From: Alphaproteobacteria bacterium
GTDB lineage: Bacteria > Pseudomonadota > Alphaproteobacteria > Sphingomonadales > Rhodothalassiaceae
DNA: 27,599 bases
NCBI GenBank assembly: GCA_003695555.1
Contig: RFIU01000136.1
Span: 1 to 27,599 of the forward strand
Reading direction: 5' to 3'
Part shown: one piece after another, positions 1 through 7,891 of the stretch
Layout: each line of letters starts with the position of its first letter
Numbering within the stretch: the first letter of the stretch is position 1
Made by a program: the position numbers and the translations under genes
Notes under the pieces: generated by a model
The model's input: only the letters and a program-made list of their open reading frames with translations
Told to the model about the DNA's origin: nothing
Database searches by the model: none

Positions 1-34
1 TCACTCATCCCGCTCCGCTTGTCCGCCGACCCCC

Positions 35-1468
35 TCACCGCAGCCGCATCAGACCACGGATCAGACGGCCGATCCAGGGATTGTCCAACCGCTTGCGATA
101 ATAGGCGCCGGCGAGCTTCTTGTTGAGATCGCCCATCGTCGGATAGGGAACGATGGCCGAAGCGATCGACGCCAGCTTCCGGCTTCCGGCCACCACTTCA
201 ACCCAGGGCGTGATCAGCTCTCCCGCCTGCGCGGCGACAATTGAGACACCGAGCACCCTGCCCTTGGCCACCAGCAGACGGGCGATCCCTTCGGGGCGGC
301 CTTCGCATCGGGCACGATCGACATCGGCCACCGCCACCTCGATGATCTCGAGCTTGTCGCCATGGCGAGCCCGGGCTTCCTTTTCGCCCATTCCGACGGC
401 GGCGATTTCTGGATCGCTATAGGTGACGCGAGGCAGGATGGTATGATCGAGACGAATCGGCAGCCGGAACAGCAGGTGACGCGCCAGCAAGCCGGCCTGA
501 TGGCCTGCAGCATGCGTGAGGCGCGGCCCATCAATGCAATCGCCGATAGCCGATACGCGGGGATTGGTGGTTCGCAGACGGCGATCGACCCGGATCGCAC
601 CATCCGCCAGCGTCTCGATACCGGCGGCCGTCAGATCGAGCGTGTCGGTCGCCGGCACCCGACCGACCGCGACCAGCAGGGCATCGGCGACAAGAATCGA
701 AGGCTCTGCCTGCCGGGATTCCACCGGCTCGAGATGCAGACGGATCTCGCCGCCTTCCCCTTCGCGCTCTACGCGTGTCAGGCGAGTGAATTGGCGCAGA
801 ACGATGCCATCGGCCTTCAGAGCGTCACGAAGCGGCGCTACCAGCGCACGATCCTCGCGTGGCAAAAGCTCATCCTGCTCGATGATCGTCACCCGACTGC
901 CGAGCCGGGCGAAAGCCTGACCGAGCTCGACCCCGATCGGCCCGCCCCCGAGCACCGCAAGACGCGGCGGAAGGGCGGAAATCGAGAAGATCGTTTCATT
1001 GGTATGGTAGCCGACCTCATCGAGGCCGGGGATGGCAGGCACCGCCGGACGCGACCCGACGGCGATCACGACATGACGGGGGCGGAAGATTTGCCGAGCG
1101 ACCACCACCCGATGCGGGTCGAGGAAACGGGCCGTTCCCTTGATGACATGAACCCCGAGTTTCTCGAACCGTTCGACGGAGTCATGCGGTGCGATGGCCG
1201 CGATCGTCCCTTCCACATGGCGACGCACGGCGGCGAAATCGACCTTCGGCTCGCCCGCCCGGATGCCCAGCCCGGCGGAATGGCGGATGTCGGCCACCGC
1301 GCGTGCCGCTGCGATCAGCGCCTTTGAGGGGACGCAACCATTGTTCAGGCACTCGCCGCCCATCCGGTCGCGCTCGACCAGCACGACCCGGGCACCCAGC
1401 ATCGCCGCCCCCGCGGCCATCGACAGCCCGCCGGAGCCGGCACCGATCACCAGCAGATCGGGTCGCAT
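35..1468 (-). CDS. MerA/lipoamide dehydrogenase-like FAD-dependent disulfide oxidoreductase
   Basis: This is a class I pyridine nucleotide-disulfide oxidoreductase of 477 residues. The N-terminal FAD Rossmann motif GAGSGG lies at residues 9-14. The redox-active pair is C40-x4-C45 within GGECLNNGCVPSK. A second, NAD(P)H-binding motif GGGPIGVELG lies in the middle, and a second FAD motif GDC follows. The C-terminal dimerisation domain ends in PYPTMGDLNKKL. In lipoamide dehydrogenase the corresponding position is the catalytic His of HAHPT; here it is Tyr, as in mercuric reductases. The N-terminal HMA domain and C-terminal Cys pair of MerA are absent, so neither textbook activity is secure. The ATG at 1468 was chosen because a GGGAAGAG Shine-Dalgarno lies just upstream; the frame is open further back. 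A VTT membrane protein lies upstream on the same strand, and MerA-like/VTT pairs and fusions are known in bacteria. The electron acceptor is unknown. Confidence 0.88.
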   Translation of the reverse strand: MRPDLLVIGAGSGGLSMAAGAAMLGARVVLVERDRMGGECLNNGCVPSKALIAAARAVADIRHSAGLGIRAGEPKVDFAAVRRHVEGTIAAIAPHDSVERFEKLGVHVIKGTARFLDPHRVVVARQIFRPRHVVIAVGSRPAVPAIPGLDEVGYHTNETIFSISALPPRLAVLGGGPIGVELGQAFARLGSRVTIIEQDELLPREDRALVAPLRDALKADGIVLRQFTRLTRVEREGEGGEIRLHLEPVESRQAEPSILVADALLVAVGRVPATDTLDLTAAGIETLADGAIRVDRRLRTTNPRVSAIGDCIDGPRLTHAAGHQAGLLARHLLFRLPIRLDHTILPRVTYSDPEIAAVGMGEKEARARHGDKLEIIEVAVADVDRARCEGRPEGIARLLVAKGRVLGVSIVAAQAGELITPWVEVVAGSRKLASIASAIVPYPTMGDLNKKLAGAYYRKRLDNPWIGRLIRGLMRLR

Positions 1469-1639
1469 CTCTTCCCGTCTTCGAGGTGCAGGGATTCGTT
1501 CACTGGACAATTCCGGTCCCCTTCCCGGCCTGCAAGGCCCGCAGATCCATGATCGTCGCCTGTCATGAAACAAGCGGGCGGCCGCATGCAAGGACTCGCT
1601 GAAACGGCCGTGCAGCCCCCGATGGCCGATCCGTGTCGA

Positions 1640-2437
1640 TCATTCGCCCGTCGAATCCACCGGCAAGGCCAGGTCCGGGCGCAGACGGCGTACGATGACC
1701 GGCAGCAGGGCGAGAAGAGCCAGCCCGACGAGGGGGCCGAGCACATGCGGCTGCAGAATCAGCTCCCGCGGCGAAACGTCCCCGCCCATGCGCAGGGTAT
1801 GCGCCGCACCGGTTCCGACCCAGACATAGACGAACGAGCCAGGAATAATGCCGAGCAGGGTCGCCCAGACATAATTGCGCAACCGCATGCCGACGAGACC
1901 GGGCACGATGTTGAGCACCCAGAACGGCACCACCGGCACGAGCCGCAGGGCAAGCAGAAAATGGAATTCATCACGACGGATGCCTGCCTGGAAGCGCCGC
2001 AGCCAGGGACCGGCACGCCGGCGAAGCGTGACGCCTAGAGACGAACGCGCAATGAAGAAGACAATGGTCGCCCCGATGGTCGCCCCGATCACCACTCCGA
2101 GCGTGCCCAGCCAAAGACCGTAGATCGCCCCGGCGGCAACCGAAATCATCGCCATCGCCGGAAAGGAAACCGCCGTCCCGGCCGAATAGGCGAGGATCAA
2201 CAGCAGCAGCGAGACCAGTGGATGAGCGTGGACGAATTCCCGCATTCGATCGAGATTTTCGGACAACCATTCATGATTCACATACGCCCCGGCATCACTG
2301 AAGGAGAGCGCCACCACCACCGCAAGCAGCAGCAGAAGAGGCAGATAGCGCCATCCGGCCGCAGCCGGCCGTACCGGCGAACCCCTATCCGTTTCCACCA
2401 GTTCGTTCATCGAATTTCGGTTGTCCTCTCTTCTCAT
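1640..2437 (-). CDS. TVP38/TMEM64 (VTT/SNARE-associated) family membrane protein
   Basis: This is a 265-residue inner-membrane protein. A cytoplasmic N-terminus is followed by a hydrophobic segment (about 30-48), then the VTT core: a helix near 75-95, a long glycine/alanine-rich hydrophobic hairpin (FPAMAMISVAAGAIYG, then GVVIGATIGATIVFFIA), an amphipathic FLLALRLVPVVPFWVLN motif, and two further helpers ending in a C-terminal helix (VLGPLVGLALLALLPVIV). The order F-x3-R-x-VP-x2-P-F-x3-N is typical of the DedA/VTT superfamily, some members of which act as lipid scramblases or transporters. Transcription runs towards the flavoprotein, with 171 nt between them. An alternative start is the ATG at 2410. 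No function beyond the family can be assigned; a role shared with the flavoprotein is inference from pairing. Confidence 0.85.
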   Translation of the reverse strand: MRREDNRNSMNELVETDRGSPVRPAAAGWRYLPLLLLLAVVVALSFSDAGAYVNHEWLSENLDRMREFVHAHPLVSLLLLILAYSAGTAVSFPAMAMISVAAGAIYGLWLGTLGVVIGATIGATIVFFIARSSLGVTLRRRAGPWLRRFQAGIRRDEFHFLLALRLVPVVPFWVLNIVPGLVGMRLRNYVWATLLGIIPGSFVYVWVGTGAAHTLRMGGDVSPRELILQPHVLGPLVGLALLALLPVIVRRLRPDLALPVDSTGE

Positions 2438-2495
2438 CGCCTAGACCATCCTGAGGTCGCCTTAAAGGACATCGCCTTCGCCTTCCATCGATCCA

Positions 2496-2568
2496 AAGGG
2501 GGGCGAATCCGTGCCATATTGGCGACCGGACGCCCCCCTTGCAGATTTCGCCTTCCCGACCGGTCGCC
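2496..2568. repeat. Two interleaved perfect inverted repeats in the divergent spacer
   Basis: The 412-nt spacer between the VTT gene (minus) and rpmH (plus) holds a 10-bp perfect inverted repeat, AAGGGGGGCG at 2496-2505 and CGCCCCCCTT at 2531-2540. A second, 9-bp perfect repeat is GGCGACCGG at 2521-2529 and CCGGTCGCC at 2560-2568. The 5' arm of the second lies inside the loop of the first, which is the topology of an H-type pseudoknot if transcribed, or of mutually exclusive hairpins. No T-run follows on either strand, so this is not an obvious terminator. I see no convincing gene in 2438-2849. Confidence 0.5.
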
Positions 2569-2726
2569 CTTGCCCACGCGCAATCATGCGAGGCGTCGGC
2601 GCCCTTCTTGCCCTTCCCCTGACGGAAAAGGACAACCTGAGGCAAGGAGAAAGCGCTATCGCACACGAATTTGTGAAGTCGTCGTGAGCACCTCCGGCGC
2701 ACAGCAGCACGAAAGCCGACGCGGCA

Positions 2727-2755
2727 TTGACTTTGCCCGAAGGGCGGGCTAATCG
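2727..2755 (+). promoter_or_regulatory. Putative sigma-70-type promoter for rpmH
   Basis: TTGACT at 2727-2732 is a good -35 element. A 17-nt spacer separates it from TAATCG at 2750-2755, a moderate -10. Transcription would start near 2762 and leave a leader of about 88 nt before the rpmH ATG. The position fits the start of the rpmH-rnpA-yidD-yidC cluster. It was assigned by eye and not tested. Confidence 0.45.
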
Positions 2756-2849
2756 CTCGCAGCGAATGGAAGTGATCGGGATCACCCGCCGCGCGGACTC
2801 TCGCCTTTTGCGAAGCATCGCGGTCGGCAGATCATGGGAGTTGACGACG

Positions 2850-2984
2850 ATGAAGCGCACCTATCAGCCGAGCCGCCTCGTGCGCAAACGGCGACACGGC
2901 TTTCGTGCCCGCATGGCGACCAAGGCCGGCCGGCGCATCCTGAAGGCCCGCCGGGCCAAGGGACGCAAGCGCCTGAGCGCCTGA
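2850..2984 (+). CDS. rpmH: 50S ribosomal protein L34
   Basis: This 44-residue, strongly basic protein is full length for L34 of the large ribosomal subunit. It starts MKRTYQPS and carries the conserved RKRRHGFRARMATKAGR core and the RRAKGRKRLSA tail seen across bacteria. The frame is open upstream to 2727, but the family start is unambiguous. It is the first gene of the rpmH-rnpA-yidD-yidC cluster, an arrangement conserved in bacteria. The rnpA frame opens 4 nt after the rpmH stop, so co-transcription is likely, from the promoter proposed at 2727-2755. Confidence 0.98.
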   Translation: MKRTYQPSRLVRKRRHGFRARMATKAGRRILKARRAKGRKRLSA

Positions 2985-3066
2985 GCCGGTGCATTCCGCG
3001 TCGCCCTGCCGGCAACGGCGGGCACGCAAGTGGCGGGCCGCCGTGCCGAGATGCGGCGGCTTTCGC

Positions 3067-3546
3067 ATGACCGGGGCACCGGACGAAATGCCCGCTCAAG
3101 ACACGTCCTCGGCGCAGCACAGCGCCTCACGATCCGTCAGCAAGGCCGAACTGCGCCGTCTGATCCGGCGCCGGGACTTTCTTCGTCTTGCCGCATCCGG
3201 GATCCGCGCCGCACGACCGGGACTGGTGCTTCAGGCCGCCCCTCGCCCCGCCTCCACCTCCGAAGGCGGCGCCAGCGAGCATGAGATCGGAGTCGGTTTT
3301 ACCACCACCCGCAAGCTCGGCAAGGCCGTGACCCGCAATCGTATCCGACGCCGACTGCGGGAAGCTGCGCGGCTCGTCCTCGCGGATGCGGCCCGTCCCG
3401 GCACGGATTATGTCCTGATCGGCCGCAAGACCACTCTCGACCGGTCATTCGGCGATCTCTGCCGCGATTTGCGCTCGGCGCTCGAACAGGTTCATCGTCG
3501 TCTCGACCGTGACGGATCAAACGATAAACAGAGGGCACGCCGATGA
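3067..3546 (+). CDS. rnpA: Ribonuclease P protein component
   Basis: This is the protein subunit of RNase P, which helps the catalytic RNA bind precursor tRNA and process its 5' end. The family signature is K-L-G-K-A-V-T-R-N-R-I-R-R-R-L-R-E, matching the conserved RNR motif, preceded by the substrate-binding strand VGFTTTRKLGKAV. The RRRDFLRLAASG start of the fold is also typical. With the ATG at 3067 the product is 159 residues. The reading frame is open back to a GTG at 2989, and another ATG lies at 3088; no start has a strong Shine-Dalgarno, so the N-terminus is uncertain. The stop overlaps the yidD start by 4 nt (ATGA), which suggests translational coupling. Confidence 0.93.
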   Translation: MTGAPDEMPAQDTSSAQHSASRSVSKAELRRLIRRRDFLRLAASGIRAARPGLVLQAAPRPASTSEGGASEHEIGVGFTTTRKLGKAVTRNRIRRRLREAARLVLADAARPGTDYVLIGRKTTLDRSFGDLCRDLRSALEQVHRRLDRDGSNDKQRARR

Positions 3547-3914
3547 ACCGCCCGTTCAGCGTTTTCGACCGTTTGATTGCCGGGGTCGCCGGTCTGCTGG
3601 TGCACCTCTATCGCCTTCTGATCTCTCCCTGGTTGCCGGCCGCCTGTCGCTATCAGCCGACCTGCAGCGCCTATGCGCTGGAAGCGATCCATCGTCATGG
3701 TGGACTTCGCGGCAGCCTGCTCGCTATAAGGCGCATCGGTCGCTGTCACCCGTGGGGCGGCAGCGGCTTCGACCCCGTTCCGGATCCCGTCGAACGAGGG
3801 GATCATGCGGAGCGGTTCCGGTCCACCCGTTCGACCACTTCTTTCCGGCCGGGCGCACAAGCCGCCGCGGCAAGGACAACAGCCGCATCCGAAGAGCCGC
3901 ATCATCATGAGTGA
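3543..3914 (+). CDS. yidD: Membrane protein insertion efficiency factor YidD
   Basis: This is a 123-residue member of the YidD (DUF37) family, a small inner-membrane-associated protein that assists YidC-dependent insertion. The conserved core is visible: a hydrophobic amphipathic N-terminus LYRLLISPWLPAACR, then YQPTCSAYALEAIHRHG and RIGRCHPWGGSGFDPVP. The domain finishes near residue 80. The remaining 40 residues are a low-complexity charged and alanine-rich tail ending in HHHE that is not part of the family core. The gene overlaps rnpA by 4 nt at its start and yidC by 8 nt at its end. Confidence 0.95.
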   Translation: MNRPFSVFDRLIAGVAGLLVHLYRLLISPWLPAACRYQPTCSAYALEAIHRHGGLRGSLLAIRRIGRCHPWGGSGFDPVPDPVERGDHAERFRSTRSTTSFRPGAQAAAARTTAASEEPHHHE

Positions 3915-5673
3915 CGAACAACGCAATTTTCTGCTCGCCGGCCTGCTCACCCTGCTGGTGCTGATCGGCTGGGACTATTTCTTCGGCGGATTTTCTGGAA
4001 CCCGGGCGCCGAGCACCAATGTCGAGGCAACCGCCCCGCAGACCGACGCCCCCTCGCTGCCGACTGCCGGCAGCGGGGCGCAGCCGGCGGCCCCGGCCGT
4101 CTCGCCCGGGCAGCCCGAGACCGCGCACAAGAGGCCTCTCGATCGCAAACAGGCGCTGGCGCGCACCCCGCGCGTGCCGATCGCCACACCGCGGCTTTCC
4201 GGCTCGATCTCGCTGAAGGGCGGGCTGATCGATGATCTCGTCCTCAAGGACTATCGCGTCTCGGTCGAACGAGACGCACCGAACGTCGTGCTGCTCAAGC
4301 CCGCCGGAACAGATCACGCCTATTTCGCCGCCTTCGGCTGGAGCGCGCCGGAAGGCACCGATACCGAGACGCCGGGTCTCGACACCCTCTGGCAGACCGA
4401 CGATCGCGTGCTGTCCCCCGGCCATCCGGTTCGCCTGACCTGGACCAATCGTCGCGGGGTGGTCTTCACCCGCACCATCGCGGTGGACGAGAATTTCATG
4501 TTCACGGTCACCGATGCGGTCCGCAACCCGACGACGGCGCCGGCCGTGCTGGCCCCCTGGGGACTGGTCAACCGCCGTGGCGAGCCGAAGGTCGCCGGCT
4601 ACTACATGATGCACGAAGGCCCCTTGGGCGTCTTCAATGACGCGCTTGTCGAGAAGACCTACAAGGATCTGAAGAAGGACGGCGATTTTCGCGAATCGAC
4701 GGTTTCGGGATGGCTCGGCATTACCGACAAATACTGGCTGGTTGCTGCGGTACCGGACCAGAAGATTCCCTTCACCGGACGCTTCATCCGCCGCGAGGGC
4801 AAGGCAGGTCCGCGCTATCAGACCGACTTTCTCGCCGAACAGACGGTAATCCCCGCCGGGGGCGAACGGCAGTTTACCACCCGCCTCTTTGCCGGCGCCA
4901 AGGAAGTCGATCTGATCGAGAACTATGCCGAGCTCTATCAGATCAAGCTCTTCGACCGTGCGATCGACTGGGGCTGGTTCATCTTCCTGACCAAGCCGAT
5001 CTTCTACACCCTCGATTGGCTCTATGAACTGACCGGCAGTTTCGCGATCGCCATCCTGCTGCTCACCGTACTGGTCAAGGCGCTGTTCTTCCCGCTCGCC
5101 AACAAGTCCTATCATGCGATGGCGCGGATGAAGGCGGTGCAGCCGAAGATGAAGGCGCTTCAGGAACGCTACAAGGACGACAAGGAGCGTCTGCAGCGCG
5201 AGATGATGGAGCTCTATCGCAAGGAGAAGGTCAATCCGGCCGCCGGCTGCCTGCCGATGCTGATCCAGATTCCGGTCTTCTTCGCGCTCTACAAGGTGCT
5301 CTTCGTCACCATCGAGATGCGCCATCAGCCGGGACTGTTCTGGGTCAAGGATCTCTCGGCCCCCGATCATCTGACGATCGTCAATCTCTTCGGCATGATC
5401 CCATGGGATCCGCCGAGCTTCCTGGCGATCGGCGTCTGGCCGATGATCATGGGGCTGGTGATGTTCCTTCAGCAGCGTCTCAACCCGCCTGCCGGCGATC
5501 CGGTGCAGCAGAAGGTGATGATGGCAATGCCCTTCTTCTTCATGTTCATCATGGCGCGCTTTCCGGCGGGGCTGGTGATGTACTGGACCTGGAACACCGT
5601 TCTTTCGGGTCTTCAGCAGTGGTACATCATGCGTCGCGACCGGCTCGCGCGCGAAGGGGGCGGGGCGGCCTGA
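3907..5673 (+). CDS. yidC: Membrane protein insertase YidC (Oxa1 family)
   Basis: YidC inserts and folds inner-membrane proteins alone or with SecYEG. The 588-residue length is normal for proteobacterial YidC. An N-terminal membrane segment (residues 7-27, NFLLAGLLTLLVLIGWDYFF) is followed by a Pro/Ala-rich linker and the large periplasmic domain, then the conserved C-terminal membrane core starting at about 370 (WGWFIFLTKPIFY). The region ANKSYHAMARMKAVQPKM and EKVNPAAGCLPMLIQIPVF are signature blocks. The positive residue of the hydrophilic groove, Arg in E. coli, is Lys here (VKALFFP). The start MSDEQRNF at 3907 matches family N-termini and overlaps yidD by 8 nt. Confidence 0.98.
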   Translation: MSDEQRNFLLAGLLTLLVLIGWDYFFGGFSGTRAPSTNVEATAPQTDAPSLPTAGSGAQPAAPAVSPGQPETAHKRPLDRKQALARTPRVPIATPRLSGSISLKGGLIDDLVLKDYRVSVERDAPNVVLLKPAGTDHAYFAAFGWSAPEGTDTETPGLDTLWQTDDRVLSPGHPVRLTWTNRRGVVFTRTIAVDENFMFTVTDAVRNPTTAPAVLAPWGLVNRRGEPKVAGYYMMHEGPLGVFNDALVEKTYKDLKKDGDFRESTVSGWLGITDKYWLVAAVPDQKIPFTGRFIRREGKAGPRYQTDFLAEQTVIPAGGERQFTTRLFAGAKEVDLIENYAELYQIKLFDRAIDWGWFIFLTKPIFYTLDWLYELTGSFAIAILLLTVLVKALFFPLANKSYHAMARMKAVQPKMKALQERYKDDKERLQREMMELYRKEKVNPAAGCLPMLIQIPVFFALYKVLFVTIEMRHQPGLFWVKDLSAPDHLTIVNLFGMIPWDPPSFLAIGVWPMIMGLVMFLQQRLNPPAGDPVQQKVMMAMPFFFMFIMARFPAGLVMYWTWNTVLSGLQQWYIMRRDRLAREGGGAA

Positions 5674-5708
5674 TCACCGATCGGACCGCCGAACGACGGG
5701 AGCACGAC

Positions 5709-6353
5709 ATGGGCGAACAGTCGCCGGACACCCCCGCCCTGTTTCACGCCCCCTGCGTCTTCGAGCGCGGCGTCGTCCGGATGGAGGACCTGCCAACAAG
5801 CGAGCTGCCCGAGGTCGCCTTTGCCGGGCGCTCGAACGTCGGCAAGTCTTCGCTGCTCAATGCGCTCGTCGGGATGAAGGCGCTGGCGCGCACCTCCAAC
5901 ACGCCGGGCCGCACGCGCGAGCTCAACTTCTTCCGGCTCGGGCATCAGGAGGCCGGGGCAGGCGTCGCGCTCCGGCTTGTCGATCTGCCCGGCTATGGCT
6001 ATGCGAAGGCGCCGAAGCGCGAGGTCCGGGCTTGGAACGCGCTGATCCTCGACTATCTGCGCGGTCGGCCGAATCTGAAGCGGGTAATGCTGCTGATCGA
6101 CGCCCGCCACGGAATCAAGCCGAACGACCGTGAGATCATGAAGCTGCTCGACGAGGCGGCGGTCGGCTACCAGATCGTCTGCACCAAGATCGACAAGCTG
6201 AAACCCCGCGAGCTCGAGGCGCTGCCCCGGAAGATGGGGGAGGATCTGGAGGGCTTCATCGCCTGTCATCCCCGGATGCTGCTGACCAGCGCCGTGAAGC
6301 GAGAAGGCATTCCCGAACTCCGTCGCGAGATCGCAGCACTTGCCGAACGCTGA
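5709..6353 (+). CDS. engB: Ribosome biogenesis GTPase EngB/YihA/YsxC
   Basis: This small GTPase of the TrmE-Era-EngA-YihA group acts in assembly of the 50S subunit. The 214-residue protein carries all G motifs: G1 GRSNVGKSS at 40-48, the G2 region TPGRTRELNFF, G3 DLPGYG, G4 TKIDK and a G5-like TSAVKREGI. The ATG at 5709 has a GGGAG Shine-Dalgarno and lies 35 nt after yidC, consistent with one operon. A short GTTCC/GGAAC hairpin lies just after the stop (6358-6374) but lacks a T-run. In many Alphaproteobacteria argB follows directly; here it is about 6.4 kb away and inverted. Confidence 0.97.
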   Translation: MGEQSPDTPALFHAPCVFERGVVRMEDLPTSELPEVAFAGRSNVGKSSLLNALVGMKALARTSNTPGRTRELNFFRLGHQEAGAGVALRLVDLPGYGYAKAPKREVRAWNALILDYLRGRPNLKRVMLLIDARHGIKPNDREIMKLLDEAAVGYQIVCTKIDKLKPRELEALPRKMGEDLEGFIACHPRMLLTSAVKREGIPELRREIAALAER

Positions 6354-6485
6354 GGAAGTTCCTGCGAGCGGAACAGCACAAGCCTTTCGCCCACCCCCCT
6401 TCATCCGGTAGATGGCGAATCCGGCAGGCGACGCGCTAGGCTCCAGCAATCACCGGCGACAGATCGACAGGGGGGAATAGGCGTC

Positions 6486-7859
6486 ATGACCGATCCTGAG
6501 ACGACAGACCTGCTCGTCATCGGGGCCGGCTTTTCCGGGCTGCATGCCGCCCTCCTCGCGCAAAAGGCGGGGCTGTCCACCATCATCCTTGAGGCCCGCG
6601 AGCGCGTCGGCGGTCGTGCCGAACGGCACCGCTTCGCCAATGGCGATACGGTCGATATCGGCGGGCAATGGGTCGGGCCGGGACAGGACCGTCTCTATCG
6701 CTGGATCGAAGAGGCCGGGTTTTCCACCTATCCGCTCTATCACCGTGGCGATCATCTGCTCAAACTCGGTCGGCGTGTCCGACGCTATCGCGGGCTCGTC
6801 CCGCCGTTGCCGCCGCATGAGCTGCTCGAGCTGCATCTGGCGCTCTCCCGCTTCGAAAGGCTGGCTGCGAGCCTCGACCCCGAACGGCCGCAGGATCATC
6901 CGGATGCCGGGCGCCTCGACCGCATGACGCTCGACGAATGGATCCGTGGCAATCTGCATGCGCGACGCACCCGGCGTCTGTTCGCGATCGGCATCGGCGC
7001 GGTCTTCGCCACCTCGCCGGAGGAGCTTTCCCTGCTGCACGCGCTGTTCTATGCGCGCTCGGGCGGGACGCTTCGTGCTCTGCTCGATGTCGAGAACGGC
7101 GCCCAGCAGGATCGAGTCCATGGCGACATGGCCGGCCTTGCCGAGGCGATGGCCGCGACTGCGCGCCGGGAGGGCGTGAAGATTCTGCTCGACACCCCGG
7201 TCGAGCGGCTGGAGTGGCGGGATACGGGCGTGCTCGCCCACACGCCGCGCGGTGCGGTGCCGGCCAAGCGGGCGATCTGCGCGCTGCCGCCCAATCAGCT
7301 GCGCCGCATCCGCTTCGCGCCCGCCCTGCCGGCGCGCCGCGATCGGCTCTGGCAGCGCATGCCGGCGGGCCGCGCGATCAAATGCATCGCGCAATACCCC
7401 CGTCCTTTCTGGCGCGAACAGGGGTTGTCCGGCGAGGCGGTCGGCGGCAACGGCCCTGTCCAGGTCATGTTCGACAACACCGAGGCCGGCAGGACGGCGG
7501 GGCTGTTGATGGGTTTCATCACCGGCCCGGCCGCGGATCATTGGGGAGCTGCCCCCGAAGAGGAGCGCCGTGCGGCGGTGCTCAACTCGTTTGCGGAGTT
7601 CTTCGGCGACCAGGCGCGCTCGCCGATCGATTATGTCGATCGCGACTGGGGAGCGCAGGAATGGACGCGCGGCTGCTATGCGGCCCTGATGGGGCCCGGA
7701 ACCTGGACATCATACGGTGACGAACTTCGCGCGCCGATCGGCCCGTTGCACTTCGCCGGCACCGAAACGGCGCGGCACTGGTATGGCTATTTCGAGGGCG
7801 CGCTGGAAGCGGCCGAACGCACCGCGCAGGAAGTAAGGGAAGCGTTGGCTGAAGCCTGA
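6486..7859 (+). CDS. Flavin-containing amine oxidase family protein
   Basis: This 457-residue protein belongs to the flavin monoamine oxidase / amino-oxidase superfamily. The FAD Rossmann motif GAGFSGL is at residues 13-19, followed by the diagnostic EARERVGGRAE dinucleotide-binding extension and DIGGQWVGPGQ. The C-terminal FAD motif HFAGTETARHWYGYFEGAL is also characteristic. Such enzymes oxidise primary or secondary amines, releasing hydrogen peroxide; the actual amine is not predictable. No signal peptide is seen. The start has a strong AGGGGGGAA Shine-Dalgarno. The next gene, a C69-type amidohydrolase/peptidase, follows after 32 nt on the same strand, so the two may be co-transcribed. Confidence 0.92.
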   Translation: MTDPETTDLLVIGAGFSGLHAALLAQKAGLSTIILEARERVGGRAERHRFANGDTVDIGGQWVGPGQDRLYRWIEEAGFSTYPLYHRGDHLLKLGRRVRRYRGLVPPLPPHELLELHLALSRFERLAASLDPERPQDHPDAGRLDRMTLDEWIRGNLHARRTRRLFAIGIGAVFATSPEELSLLHALFYARSGGTLRALLDVENGAQQDRVHGDMAGLAEAMAATARREGVKILLDTPVERLEWRDTGVLAHTPRGAVPAKRAICALPPNQLRRIRFAPALPARRDRLWQRMPAGRAIKCIAQYPRPFWREQGLSGEAVGGNGPVQVMFDNTEAGRTAGLLMGFITGPAADHWGAAPEEERRAAVLNSFAEFFGDQARSPIDYVDRDWGAQEWTRGCYAALMGPGTWTSYGDELRAPIGPLHFAGTETARHWYGYFEGALEAAERTAQEVREALAEA

Positions 7860-7891
7860 GGCGGACGTCACCGCGAAGGATCGATCATCTC

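Noticed and set aside
35..1468. Mercuric reductase (merA)
   Set aside because: No HMA domain, no C-terminal Cys pair and no mer genes nearby, although the Tyr in place of the catalytic His is MerA-like.
3724..5370. 548-codon open frame on the minus strand
   Set aside because: It is antisense to yidC and shows no motif; yidC is unambiguous.
6358..6374. GTTCC/GGAAC hairpin as terminator of engB
   Set aside because: The stem is only 5 bp and is not followed by a T-run.
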